A stretch of 64,000 nucleotides of DNA. It comes from Cheilinus undulatus. Its lineage: Eukaryota; Chordata; Actinopteri; Labriformes; Labridae. The stretch covers positions 24,720,329-24,784,328 of the forward strand of contig NC_054877.1 of the NCBI RefSeq assembly GCF_018320785.1. The letters are read 5' to 3'. A program made the translations under genes and the position numbers. Positions 46,101 to 56,504 of this stretch are shown here, in pieces (position 1 is the first letter of the stretch; every line of letters begins with the position of its first letter). The notes under the pieces were generated by a model. It did not search any database. It was given only the letters and a program-made list of their open reading frames with translations, and had not been told where the DNA came from.

Positions 46101-49100
46101 CATGATTACAGCGTCAAACTCCCATTCTAATCCTACTGTGGCGAGACCGTGTAACTCTTCAATCACCAGAAGCACCAGGGAGAGTTGAGGTTTTAAATCC
46201 TCTTGCGTGACTATATGAGCATCATCCATGTGGCTGGGAGGGAGCCTAAAGGGGACGCGCACTGACTGCAGCCTTTATAAAGAATCATGATGAAAACATT
46301 TATTAGCTGATGAACTCCCTACAAGCCATGATGTAATGGTTGCTTTCTGAGTTACTTAGGAGGAGAACCGCATTGATCTAGCAGCAAATATGCAAATTAT
46401 TACTTTTCTGCAGAGATTATATAATACTTAGGATGCACTAAAATGAATAATGCAGTAAAATCATTCATAAAGCAAATATAAGAGAGAAAAAAAAACAAAG
46501 TTTCCTCTTTAGAAAGTGCGCTTGCAAAACAATGGTGCGCTTATGAAATCTTCCTCCTGAGGATTAACTTAAATAACATCAGACATTACTCAATTACATT
46601 TTGTAAATGAGGATCAAGAAATGCAGAATCTTATTGTCTGAGTGCATGCATGGATAACAGAAGCTTGTCAAATCTGTTTACATGTTTGGGGATAATTATC
46701 TAACAGTGTATTCAAGGACACAAAATGCGTAACTCGGAGGGGCGGACCCCTTTCCCCATAAATTGACCTTTAAGATACGAAAATATGACCCATTTAAGAA
46801 TTTCTTCAACACTGAGGTATTCTTACCAAGCTGTAAAAAGCCTCTTAGACAGTATCTTCACAAGAGAAGAAAGCCAAGAGCCTCTTCAGTTTCACAGCCA
46901 ATGTTTGCTGCAACCACACTGAGAAGGGATAACACAGCATCGTTTTATCCTGCGGTCCCCTTTGTCCCTCACACAGACAGAAAATAAAATAGCTGCATTG
47001 AAGAGACAGCGTGATATATATATCATAGTGATATATCAGTCTCTCTGTGTGCATCAACCTGAGGTACCTGCTCCTTTTATCAAACAAAGGCAGTTATGCC
47101 AGGTAGCCTGATATAATCTTCTTTCTTCTGAAACTCTTTACTCATTCATCTAAATGGGTAACAAGGAAAAGGTCATTAAAGGGTCACAGCACATTGACCA
47201 GATTTAAATGACTTGCAGAAAAACCTTTTTAGATGTTCTAATATACAGCTGTCCCCCTTAACATCCTCACAAGGACTACGACTACGATACCAGTATAGCT
47301 TTTCTTGCTGAAAAGCACTGTTTGCTGTTTGACCACAGCTGCCCTGTATCTTTGACTGGGAACATTGTATCAATGCCGTCAATGATGATTAAGGTTACCA
47401 ACTTTTTCAGTAAGTCTCAGTCTGCAAAACATCTGAACCTATGTGATCATATATTAACCTGACATGCCAGATGGATTTGTTTCACACATCCATCTGGGAA
47501 AGCTTCAATAGGAAACGTTTGAGAAAAGGCAGAGGCTTTGAAAAAACTCGGAGTATGACTGGATGAACATTCTGTCTGTCACATCTCTACGGGCCAATCA
47601 GAGCAACAAAACACAGGACATAGCAGCTATTGAGCTGCGTGTGTGCAGCTACCGAGGAATAATGCCTTTTAACGAAGAAATGTTGTCAAGTTCTGATAAA
47701 ACTTACGCTTCAGCAGCATCCACGCTAAGCTCTTCTGCCATAATTGCACTGGCCTCTTGCTGCTGCTTGTTTACTATGTCACGACTGTGTCGTGCCTGAA
47801 AGTACTGCCCCTCATTGCTGATTGGTCCTGTCACTTTCTAACCGGGCCCAAATGGTTCAGATGGGAGCTTTGCAAGATGGATTCACCAGTGAGAAACAAG
47901 GAAACGGGCGTATCCATCTGCTTTGCAAGGTTAATCGTATATGCGGTTTCAGTGAAACTATTTTGAATGTTATATTAAAGGTGACATATACCCATTTAAA
48001 ACTTTTTTTTTTTTTGCCTAAGATTTATTTTTGGGCATTTTGGTGCCTTTATTGGATGGAGGGGGACGGTGGATGGGGTCGGGGGTGGGGCCGGGGGTGT
48101 GGGTGGGGGGCCTCAGGCTGGATTTGAACCCCAGCCGCCCATGTATATGGGGAGCGCCTTTGACCACGAGGCCACCTGCCCCCCCCCATTTAAAACTTTT
48201 AACACAGTCCCATTTGGTCTAAATGAAACATATGTGCCATGCTTTGGTCAAAATACAACTGGATAAAGCACAAGAGGATCTAAATAGTCCCCCTCAGAAT
48301 GCTCAGTGTTAGGCCCAGTCCACACGGAGACGAATTCAGGAGTATACATAAAAGATTTTTGTTGCATCGGCATTTCATCCACAGGGAAACGGCGCTTTGG
48401 GAGGCCGTAAATGCTACTTTTTGAAACCGGATACCAGAGTGAACAAATCTGTAAATGCTTAACGTTTCATCTCCGTGTGGACACTCAACCACATCTTTCT
48501 TGAAATGATTACATCATACATAGCGTAGCCACTTATGCTGCATGCGCTGTCGAATCAAAGCAACACTGGTGGATTACAGGGTTGTGTTCGTGCTGCAGAT
48601 GCTACTGAGCTTATTATGGCTTTATCAGCAAAATCTGATGCTCCTTTACCACCACTGAGAACAGCACGGTAGATGTTCTTAAATCCGACACGCAGAACAA
48701 CCAGAAGGACAAGTAGGAGAAAGTTTGTTTTCTGTAATCTTCTTCTCTCTTTTGGTGCATTTCCGTGGCAGCGCCACTTACAGGCCTGGCATATATACTA
48801 CAGCGTTTTCAGTTGTTCTCAGTGGTTCTGTGCTTACACGGACATTTCCTGAAATCCTGTGTTTACGGAAAACTTTTTCAAAATGAAACGGAAATATATC
48901 TTTTTTGTCTCCATGTGAAATAATAATAATAATTATAATAATAATAAGTTTATTTATAAAGCACCTATCAAAAACAGCAAAGTCACAAAGTGCTTTACAA
49001 AGAGATAAAAGAAACACAGGCAATGATGCAAAGGCACAATGAAAGAACACACAGTCAGTACACTAAAACAGGTTAAGTAAAGGCCAGACCAAACAAGAAG

Positions 49101-52100
49101 GTCTTTAGCTGCTTTTTAAAGGAATAAACAGTGTCTATTGATCTTAAAGCCAATGGAAGTGAGTTCCAAGGATTTGGAGCAATGACCTTAAACGCACAGT
49201 CTCCTTTGGTTTTAAAGGGGACATATTATGCAAAAATCACTTATTCAGGCTTTTCTAACAAAAATATGTGCCCCTGGTCTGTCCACAATCCCCAAAAATA
49301 AGAAAAGTCCATTCCCTTCCACCCTTTCTTTCTCCACCTTTTAGAAAATGTGTGCTGAAACAAGCCATTCTCAGATTTTACCTTCATGATGTCATGTTGG
49401 GAGTCAGCACCGGCCCCAGGTTCGGATGACCCTCCCTGCTTGGAAGAAAGTTCTGCCCTCGTCTGCTGATCTTCCTCTCAGCTGCCAGCTGAGAAGCCGG
49501 ATAGTTCAATGGGTTACCCTGCTGACTATAGTCTGGAGATTGATGGTCTGAATCTTAGTCAGGACCTAAACTTTGGATAAAATCATCTGTAACCTTGTAA
49601 CATCAGGAGCGCCACGTCCATTTCCTGAAAGGGGCGTGGTCAGGGGCGGAGTCAGACAGATCAGTAAAATTTAAAGCCACAGACACAGAAATGGCTCGTT
49701 CTGAGCGGGGCTGAAACAGACAGATTTTTAGACATGCAAAAATACAATACCAGAGTGTTTTTTTTTTCAGCAACAAATTTCACAGACATGTTTTGAGGAC
49801 ATCTTAGAACAATATAAACTTGTCTTAACAGGGTGAAATATGTCCCCTTTAAGTCTGGAGTGTGAAACAACCAACAGACCCTGATCTAAGTACCGAAGAG
49901 TCCTGCTGGGATTGTAAGGTTGTAAAAGTTCAGACAGGTATACTGGTGCTTGACCATGCAGGGCTTTAAAAGTAAACATAAGAATCTTGAAATGTATTCT
50001 GAAATGTATGGGAAGCCAGTGGAGAGAATGTAGAATTGGTGTAATGTGTGACATTTTTGAGGACTTGGTTAGTAGTCTGGCTGCAGCGTTTTGAACTAAT
50101 TGTTGATGATTTTTTCCAAATGTTCAGACAATTTAATTTACCACATGTGGATTCCAATCAAGGTGTAGAAACATCTCAGCAAGCATTAAGAGAAATGGGA
50201 GGAAACTGAGTTAAATGTCAAGTGTTGATTATTTTACTGAGATCAGCTGACATTTATGGTCTAAATTTCCCCTAAAGGCGAAAACAAGAAGAATGCTTAT
50301 TGTCTCTGTGATATGAGGCATACAGTATGTGGAAGCTCCTCACAGCATGGATTCATCTTGTGGCTTTATTAACATACTGTTACAGCTCCAAATGTCCCTA
50401 TGAATATGCCATTAGCTGAGTATCTATACTGCCTGCAGTGAGCATCATTAATATTAAAAAGACTTCAATTTTCAGCTGAAATAAAGACCTTTACTACTGC
50501 CTTTCTAATGACTTCTGCACATGCACTCAAAGCTACGCTCTCCAGTGGTCTTAGATTTTGTTCTCAGCTAAGAAAGCTGAAGAGTGTTAATCTCAATTAA
50601 GAAAACTTTGGTGACTGTCAGAATCTTCTCAGCAACTGTGTGAGAGGGTTTGAAGAACTAATGTTTTCCTGAGAATGGCTGGTGAATAAAGCACAGTGTA
50701 TGACAGGTAAATATGGATTTTAAAAAAGCTTCGTAGTTACAGCTCTTCATTTAGCCTTCACCAAACCACATAGGCCTCCAGTGGTGAGTCAGCTCTGAAT
50801 GCATGTCAAAGAAAAGAGACACGGTAAAATTCACCCTGACTGAAGCGGAAATGCACCAACAAGAATGAGAGTAGGAAAAAAAAATGTTCTACAATAAGTC
50901 AGCTTTCACTATAAAATAAAGGTCCAAAATAAGTTCAGGTTTCCTTTACCCCCCTCCGGCAACCTCTGACATCTGGATTGTGTTTGTCGCTGGGTTTCCT
51001 GGTCCTCGTTTGTGTATTCAGTGTTACTGAAGCATTTGAAAAGCAAATGTTCATGCTGCTACTGGGGGAAACATAGAAAAAAGAAAAAAGTAATCACACC
51101 CTGTTTGGCATCAACAGGAATCTGTCCTCTGAGCAATTTTCACAGCCTTTACACAATAGTTGTTGAAGTGTAAATGATGCAATGTGTAAAGTCTCACACG
51201 TGGCTCTTTGGAAGGGTCTGTTAGAGCCCAGGAGCTTTAACGTCCGCTCTGTTGTAAAGATATACCTTTTCTTCGAAAACTCTTGGCTCTGATGTTAGAA
51301 ATTAATTAAAATACCTGGAAAATGTTTCAGTTCTACAGTTCAAGGATGAGGATTCTTTGTTCTTCATGTGGTGGGTCAGGACCTAAAAGAGAGACATGTA
51401 GATGCATCCTGTGATAACAAGTACATTTCTGATTTCTTGACTTAATTATTTTATCTTGTGATAACAGTCTTTTTCCAATGAGAATATGTTAGTAGGGTTT
51501 TGTAGGGAGCCAATGTATAGTAAACACAACATTATTATCTTTATGAAATGTATAAAGAGAATGAAATGTAAGAAATACATTGATGAGAAAAAGACAACAA
51601 AATACAGTAATTAAAAAATACAGAATAATGATCATGATAGTGGCTATCAGTGATAATGATTGATAATGATTGTAAAAAATAAAAATAACATGAATATGCA
51701 CATGGGATGATGTGCATGTAGGGTTTTACCTTTAACGTTTGGTATCCTAACCATTACCTTAACTTTAAGCCTTAGCCTAAATGGAAATTTAATACAATTT
51801 TATTTGCAAAGTTTTGGTGTGTATTCCTGTTCTGAGATATACAACATCTCAGATGAATGGTCTACAGCCAGACTGTCTTGTAAATGTCTGAAAACACAAG
51901 ACTTTTGACTTGTCCACTGAGCTTTGTTCAGGTTTTTGAAGTGAAATGACATATAAAGGAGAGGTGACATCTTTATTTTACATCACTGTGGCTGCAGGGA
52001 GTTATTGCAGTGGCTTAACCAAAGTGTGCTGAAAGGGATAATAGTGATTAATTAATGTGATTAACACAAATTATTGCTCTAACTATGAACCTTAATTGTG

Positions 52101-54805
52101 ATTAATCCATTAAAGCTGTCATGGGTTTTTTTCTGTGATCAGATACATCTAGCTCCAAACTAAAGTGGTTGATAATTTTCTTTAATTTAGGACATTGTCA
52201 ATCCATCACTGACTGTGTTGCGCCTGAATGCACTGAATAAAAAAATGTTCATTGAACTGAACAGTTCAGTTTTCAAGTCATGAACGGGAGCATGAGCGTA
52301 TTTCTCGCTGGAGACAGAGAATGAATGTTGATGCCCTGAGAGGTATGGAGCTCTGACAAATCAGTGTACTGGAGCAACATTTCCTGTGATCGTAGAGGGG
52401 ACTGTGTTCTGAGAAAGAGAAGATCGTGTAGCCAACTACATTTTCAGCGACTGCTTTTAAGTGTAAATTGTTAAACACGTGCTTGGATGCTTTTTAACAT
52501 GTAGCAAAGTAGCCCAAAAGCCTACAATACTTACACTAAAATTAACCCTTCTCAAATCAAAGTGAAAAATGTATTTAAAAAAAATACTAAAAAAACAAGC
52601 ACCCCATAAAAACTATTCATTTCATTTAATGAGAGTAAATGTAGTTTGCTGCTTTCCAGAACTGTTTACTACGTTTCTATCACAGGCAGTGAATTATCTT
52701 TAATAAGCATTAAGACTTCAAACAAGGGTGAGTGTGGACTGATGTGGTGCGTTAATTTCAGTGTGATGTACTTACCATAGTTGAAGGTAATGGGGCTGTA
52801 TGCTCTATTCCAGCAGTTCTCAACCTTTTCTCTAAGGGGGCCTTTAAAATTTTGAAAAATCCTAAGTCACCCCGTACAAAGAGCATTTAAAAAAATCACC
52901 TCCCTATGACTGATGAGGGATTTATGGAGTAATAGAATGAGTGAGATAAATCTCTAAAGCAGTCTTGTGCATCTGTTTAAATGCCTTGGATGAAATGAGT
53001 AGCGGTCATGCAGATCTTAAAAATGCACTTTGATGTGTTTCCCACTCCATGATCACCTGCTGATGTGACCCCTCCCCCACATTATCCTTATTCTAATTTG
53101 ACTTTAGAAGCGTATTCTAATTATTAATGCTAGGATAGCCAAAGATCAAATATTCATAGTAGGCTAATTCTTGCTTACATATAAAACATTTAGAAGGCAC
53201 CCCAAGGTGCCATGGTACCCCTGTTGAGATAGGCTTCTCTGTTCATTCAAGAGCGTCTGAAATAAAGAGCTCAAAACTGCCTGCAACTTTTACAGAGGAA
53301 AGGACGCGTTGGGGACGATGGTTGAATCAGTGTGACACCAGCCTTTGACACTGGGAAATACTGCACTTATCACTGAAGTATGCAAAATGATAATGTAATG
53401 GTATAAAGATTCCTTCTTCTATTATGGGAACTTTTCATCTCTTCTAAACAAAGACAATAAAAAAAGAGCGTAAAGTGGTTATGGTAAGCTTCTAGCTGAG
53501 GTTTTTATCTTGTTAGAACTTTTTTGTGTATAGCACAGGCCAGGTTAAGCTGGCTGTTAGCTTGCTAGCTGCATGTCTACCTGACAAACTTGATTTAAAC
53601 TTGAAAACAGTCGAGTTAATTTGGCTAATTAGTAGTCAAAAATATAATTACTGGCCACATTCCCTTGGCAAATACTAACAACATCTTTTCATGAATATAT
53701 AAAAACCAGAAGATGAAGTGTGATTGGTTGTATTAGCTGCACTCCTCTCATGTGGAATAAACTACCACAGAAAAGTATGTGTGCTGGTAATAGCTGAAAC
53801 CTGAGGCACTGTTGTCTGTCCTTCCATTTATTCATTCATCTGTCTGTCTGTCCCTCTGTCCGTTCCTGTGGAGCCGATATCTTAAGATTGCTCTGAGAGA
53901 TTTTCTTCAGATGTTGCATAGATGTCCAATTGTCAAGGCCGTTGGACTTAATGGTGATCCCTTAGGATCTCTATGAATCACATTACAGAAAAACTTCTCC
54001 AGCCTTTCTTTTTCACCCACCACTACTTACCTGTCCAGCTATTGGATACCCTATGGAGGCATATCACAGGTTTAGTTCTAGGTATCTAATATTTTGAAAC
54101 AATTTTTCATGTGGACTTTTCAGGTGAAGATGGCTTCTAGTAAGTGTAATGAGAAGTTTTGTCAACAAAGAAGAATGAAAAAACAGATATATTTTCATAA
54201 ATGCCTATTCCTTACCTTTTTCTGCTTTAAGTGAATCCTAAATAGGAATGAGGGAGACACCATCTGACACACAAAGCTTACAACTAACTTTTGTCCTCCT
54301 TCTGTTACACAGAAAGCACTTGAAGCGATGCTATAACAAGAAGAAACAGACCAGAGAAACAGATGTGTCTTCATTACATACAACCTACTTAGCCTGGCCT
54401 TCTGTAGCATTACACTCTCTCTTCATCATAGCACTCCAGGCAGGACCCCAATGTTACCTGATGCAGCTGTGAAGCCTTCAGCTGTTTTCCTTTTTTTCAT
54501 GTGTGTTTGCAGCTGCAAAGGCAGAGGAGAAGGAGGAGGTGTCGACAGTCTCGGGGAAAGTGGATGGCGAAAAAGGAGAGAAGAAGTCCAAGGAGGGCAA
54601 GAAAGAAGGCAAGGGTGCCAAAGAGGGGAAAGGGGAGGAGAAGGATGCTAAGAAGGGTGAAAAAAGTGAAAAGGGAGCACCTAAGAAGGAGGCCGGCGAT
54701 GGAAAAGGAAAGAAATCTGGTGAGAAGGGAGACAAAGGAGGGGAGAAAGGAGAAAAAGGAGGCAAAGGAGGGGCAAAAGGGGGAGCGAAGAAAGCTCAAA
54801 AGTGA
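36221..54805 (+). CDS. tmie: Transmembrane inner ear protein TMIE, long-tail isoform
   Basis: Exons 36221-36331, 40547-40664, 42397-42546 and 54513-54805 join in phases 0, 1 and 1 to give 223 residues. Residues 1-32 look like a signal peptide. [18 protein letters not shown] then [14 protein letters not shown] form the conserved membrane segment (about residues 63-85). It is followed by the basic, Cys-containing [14 protein letters not shown] region and the conserved [20 protein letters not shown]. Human TMIE matches throughout this core. The last exon encodes 97 residues of almost pure Lys/Glu/Gly/Ala/Asp, the counterpart of the Lys-rich mammalian tail but longer (human TMIE is about 156 residues). 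Known role: a subunit of the hair-cell mechanotransduction complex with TMC1/2, needed for channel assembly and gating through lipid interaction. ATG 36221 has A at -3 and G at +4. Confidence 0.93.
38265..38555 (+). mobile_element. LINE ORF2 C-terminal remnant
   Basis: A 92-codon open frame reads [20 protein letters not shown], resembling the C-terminal 'EIHFLFHCPLYxDLRE' block often seen at the end of fish LINE ORF2 proteins. It then reads [14 protein letters not shown]. It is not a host gene as far as I can see. Confidence 0.5.
38585..39180 (+). mobile_element. LINE-like 5' end / ORF1 remnant with own promoter-like box
   Basis: The block contains GGCGTATATATAG at about 38692 and a CT-rich leader. 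A broken frame reads [19 protein letters not shown], resembling the zinc-knuckle-like start of fish L1-type ORF1 proteins. It ends with 'ggaacaataaagatgtattctg', a poly(A)-signal-bearing 3' end. It looks like an internally deleted non-LTR element, with moderate uncertainty about its class. Confidence 0.4.
40188..40381. repeat. (GGAT)n / (GATA)n compound microsatellite
   Basis: GGATGGAT repeats with drift (40188-40328) run into about 13 near-perfect GATA units (40330-40381). Confidence 0.95.
40547..40664 (+). CDS. tmie: tmie exon 2 (transmembrane segment)
   Basis: The acceptor TTGTTCACAG ends at 40546 and the donor is GTCAGT at 40665. It encodes the Pro/Lys linker ([10 protein letters not shown]) and [20 protein letters not shown], highly conserved in TMIE. 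A second AG at 40559 would break the frame. Confidence 0.95.
41310..41720 (+). repeat. Repeat with AGCTA-rich end, left copy of an inverted pair
   Basis: 'gagcaacatttcataaat...aaaaaggtcaga...ggattaaatt...gttttag' is matched by the reverse complement of about 44930-45065 at roughly 80% identity by eye. It then runs into a block packed with TAGCTA/AGCTAA motifs, as does the other copy. Confidence 0.65.
42397..42546 (+). CDS. tmie: tmie exon 3 (juxtamembrane cytosolic region)
   Basis: The acceptor CTTTCAG ends at 42396 and the donor GTGAGT starts at 42547. It encodes [20 protein letters not shown] and [20 protein letters not shown]. Human deafness mutations cluster in this juxtamembrane basic region. 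Reading through the donor would add only CEYLY before a stop. Confidence 0.96.
43003..43070. repeat. (TCTCT)n pyrimidine microsatellite at the tmie exon 4a acceptor
   Basis: About 13 CTCTT units with one C substitution run up to CTCTCAG at 43072. It doubles as the polypyrimidine tract of the alternative exon. Confidence 0.92.
43073..43188 (+). CDS. tmie: tmie exon 4a (alternative short terminal exon)
   Basis: The acceptor is CTCTCAG at the end of a long TCTCT pyrimidine microsatellite. The exon is open in the required phase for 38 codons to TGA and is not lysine-rich. Confidence 0.65.
43460..43465 (+). terminator. Candidate polyadenylation signal for tmie exon 4a
   Basis: AATAAA lies 272 bases after the exon 4a stop, within 'gtcaaataaagcac'. 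Confidence 0.45.
43700..44060 (+). repeat. Interspersed repeat, forward copy
   Basis: 'cctgtaaagtgaaatccaaa...gctgtaaacatgtgaaaacactgag...ttttggattgagac...gttagaaagtttttcacctctttcctggc' is matched, reverse complemented, by 45640-45450. Its 3' part recurs at 28560-28760. Confidence 0.65.
44690..45065 (-). repeat. Repeat with AGCTA-rich end, right copy of an inverted pair
   Basis: This is the inverted counterpart of 41310-41720. The TAGCTACATAGCT-rich part comes first here (44690-44940), followed by the reverse complement of the 'caacatttcataaat' segment. Confidence 0.65.
45410..45645 (-). repeat. Interspersed repeat, inverted copy
   Basis: This is the reverse complement of about 43706-43905, at roughly 85% identity by eye. 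The pair lies in the intron between tmie exons 4a and 4b. Confidence 0.65.
45646..47455. other. tmie intron, no recognised feature
   Basis: Short open frames on both strands have no support, and I see no repeat copies here. Confidence 0.4.
47456..47990 (+). repeat. ACATGCCAGATGGATTTGTT repeat family, copy in tmie intron
   Basis: It shares with 63255-63612, in order, 'catgccagatggatttgtttc', 'tgattggatgaac' (here 'tgactggatgaac'), 'ggccaatcagagcaacaaaacaca', and 'aaaacttacgctt'. The class is unknown. A SINE interrupts its right end at 47991-48200. Confidence 0.6.
48007..48184 (-). mobile_element. tRNA-derived SINE with perfect 16-bp TSD
   Basis: On the minus strand it starts with a tRNA-like head, including GGTGGCCTCGTGGTCAAAGG (box A-like) and CTGGGGTTCAAATCC (box B). 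It ends with an A-tail seen as poly-T at 48007-48015. The direct repeat CCCATTTAAAACTTTT flanks it at 47991-48006 and 48185-48200. Confidence 0.85.
49212..49852. mobile_element. MITE with TTAA borders and AGGGGACATATT TIRs
   Basis: TTAA at 49212-49215 and 49849-49852 border the inverted ends AGGGGACATATTATGC and (inverted) AGGGGACATATTTCACCC. The TTAA target suggests a piggyBac-type mover, but no transposase is present and the assignment is tentative. It sits inside an L2-like LINE. A second, truncated copy in the opposite orientation is at 56505-56915. Confidence 0.7.
49495..49570 (+). repeat. tRNA-like sequence inside the MITE (not a functional tRNA)
   Basis: GCCGGATAGTTCAATGGGTT resembles a tRNA 5' half and box A. 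GATGGTCTGAATCTTAG resembles a decayed box B. The cloverleaf stems do not close well. The sister copy at 56.5 kb lacks this stretch, so it may be a SINE head that inserted into the element. Confidence 0.4.
50151..54512. other. tmie intron, distal part
   Basis: I see no gene. A short block at 52810-52900 resembles the decayed 'cagttctcaacc' end of an hAT-like element. A (CTGT)-rich run lies near 53840. The rest is unremarkable. Confidence 0.45.
54513..54805 (+). CDS. tmie: tmie exon 4b (long Lys/Glu/Gly terminal exon)
   Basis: The acceptor TTTTTTTCATGTGTGTTTGCAG ends at 54512. It reads [20 protein letters not shown] and then irregular KGEK/KEGK/GGAK repeats to AKKAQK and TGA. The nearly all-purine plus strand creates long shadow frames on the other strand. 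Confidence 0.88.
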
Positions 54806-54898
54806 GCTCTGGCATTCATGGACAAAAACTTTTTCATATTTTTGCTGCTACCTTTTGTGTACTTCTTTTCTAAGATGACTTTTATTATATTATATAAA

Positions 54899-54904
54899 AA
54901 TAAA
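54899..54904 (+). terminator. tmie polyadenylation signal (exon 4b)
   Basis: AATAAA lies 94 bases after the long-isoform stop codon. Confidence 0.6.
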
Positions 54905-56364
54905 CAAAAAAACTTTTGTGCACATCTGTGTCAAGAAAGCCCCAGGACATCAGAGTACAGTAAAACTGTAGATTTATTGTCACAATTCACTGATGAACAT
55001 TAGAGAGCAGAAACAGTTAACACTGATATCGAAAGCGTGCCTTCATCACTGTATGAGGTGTGCTTTAGCAAACACGCCTCCACATACTGCATCCAAAGCA
55101 TTAAGACTCATATGGACTTCACTGAGATAAATAAAAGACAACAAAACACCGTATACTTCCATGAGAGGTATTTAAAATACAACAAAATACAACATTAGCT
55201 CTGTGATTATGGGCCTTACTGTACACTTGATTCAAAACACAATCATTTTACATGTTACAATCAGAACAAAATACTGTTTTATAGCATTAAAGTGCTCAAA
55301 TTAGAGTTTTCCATGTGTTTCTTTTTTTGATTTAAGATTTTTATGCTCTGATACCAGCCATTGATTACTGAAGAATGTATGCTTTACATAACAGTAACAC
55401 TTACATATCAATCAATGGAAAGCAGTTTAGAAATGAAAAACAAGTACCTCATTTTCATTGTGATGGCGAATGTTTTATGTACATCAGCTTTACTCTTTAC
55501 CTGGGTTGAAAATTTCAGAATAGGGCTCCCAGGAAATTGGTAAAAAGGGAACATATTCCATCTTAAGAGACCACTTAATTTTAATAATTTTTTAACTTAG
55601 TAGTTTTTTTTTGAGTGCCAGTAAATTACCACATCATCATTAGACAAAGATTTCCTCTATCCTCCATCAGAGTGGCCTTCGGGGACTTGCAATTACACAG
55701 TTAGCCACTCATACTTGATTAGCTGTGATGATTAATTTGCATTAGATGTTCAAGTTAGGTTCAATTTGGATTTTGGATGAATCAAAGCACTTCTCAGAAC
55801 TCAGAATGTTCAAACTGAAAGAGTTGGTATTTGTTTGGCTTACATGGATGCTAAAGATATTTCTAAAACGGTTTGAATGTTTTCTATTTGCCAAAAAATT
55901 CTCATTTGTGGTGAGAAAATGTATTCCCAGGGGCGTGTTGGAATACAAATTTTAATCAGACAGAACAAGAATTCCTGGGATTATAAAAAAAAAAGAAATG
56001 CAATGGCAACCAGTGCCCTTCTGTGACCTCATGTTTTGAAGGCAATGAATGTCTGTGGCCCTGACTCCTGAGCAACATCAAAACAAGTCTAAAAGCCTGA
56101 TTCACAAATGAATTGCTTTTCCAACCAAATGATTCAAAAAGATGTCAGTTAAGGTTCCTTCTCACCCAGGTCATGGTGATCCAACTTTTCATCAAGAGGG
56201 CAACTGGACTTAATTAAGGTTTTTGAAGATGTTTCACCCCTCCTCCAAAGGCTTCTTCAGAACTGAAGAAGCCAATCAAGTCCAGTTGCCCCCTTGACAT
56301 TTCCTCTCCTTGACATAGTTGATGTTTCCTGCTGCAGCCTGTACTATTTACACTATCTGATTAA

Positions 56365-56500
56365 GGATGCATGATATTATCGGGGTGATATCATTATTGG
56401 CACATACTGAAGCTGTAAATATTACATGTACAAACAAAGACGTAAGTGGAGTTTTAGGCTGAACCAACAGACCTACATCAGCTGAAGTCTGCTTCAAAGT
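56365..56500 (+). repeat. Copy of the 5.2-kb interspersed repeat
   Basis: It is colinear with part of 5215-5560: ATGATATTAT, then CTGTAAATATT, then GTGGAGTTTTAGGCTGAACC. It abuts the truncated MITE. Confidence 0.5.
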
Positions 56501-56504
56501 CTGT

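Larger units (their letters stand above)
48921..50150 (-). mobile_element. L2-like LINE 3' portion, interrupted by a MITE
   Basis: On the minus strand, [20 protein letters not shown] and [18 protein letters not shown] are the typical L2 C-terminus. The continuation [14 protein letters not shown] lies beyond the insertion at about 49080-49120. The 3' end 'gtaaagcactttgtgac...ataaataaac' with an ATT-repeat tail is at 48921-48990. The element at 49212-49852 splits it in two. Confidence 0.8.

Noticed and set aside
48007-48184. Possible tRNA gene on the minus strand (good box B)
   Set aside because: The A-tail and perfect target-site duplication show that it is a SINE.
49495-49570. Possible tRNA gene
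   Set aside because: Box A-like and weak box B-like motifs are present but the stems do not pair into a cloverleaf. It lies inside a mobile element, so it is treated as a decayed SINE head.
54478-54799. Minus-strand frames of 95-100 codons rich in Phe/Ser/Pro opposite tmie exon 4b
   Set aside because: They are complements of the purine-only Lys/Glu/Gly tail. They have no splice or domain support, and the plus-strand frame is homologous to TMIE.
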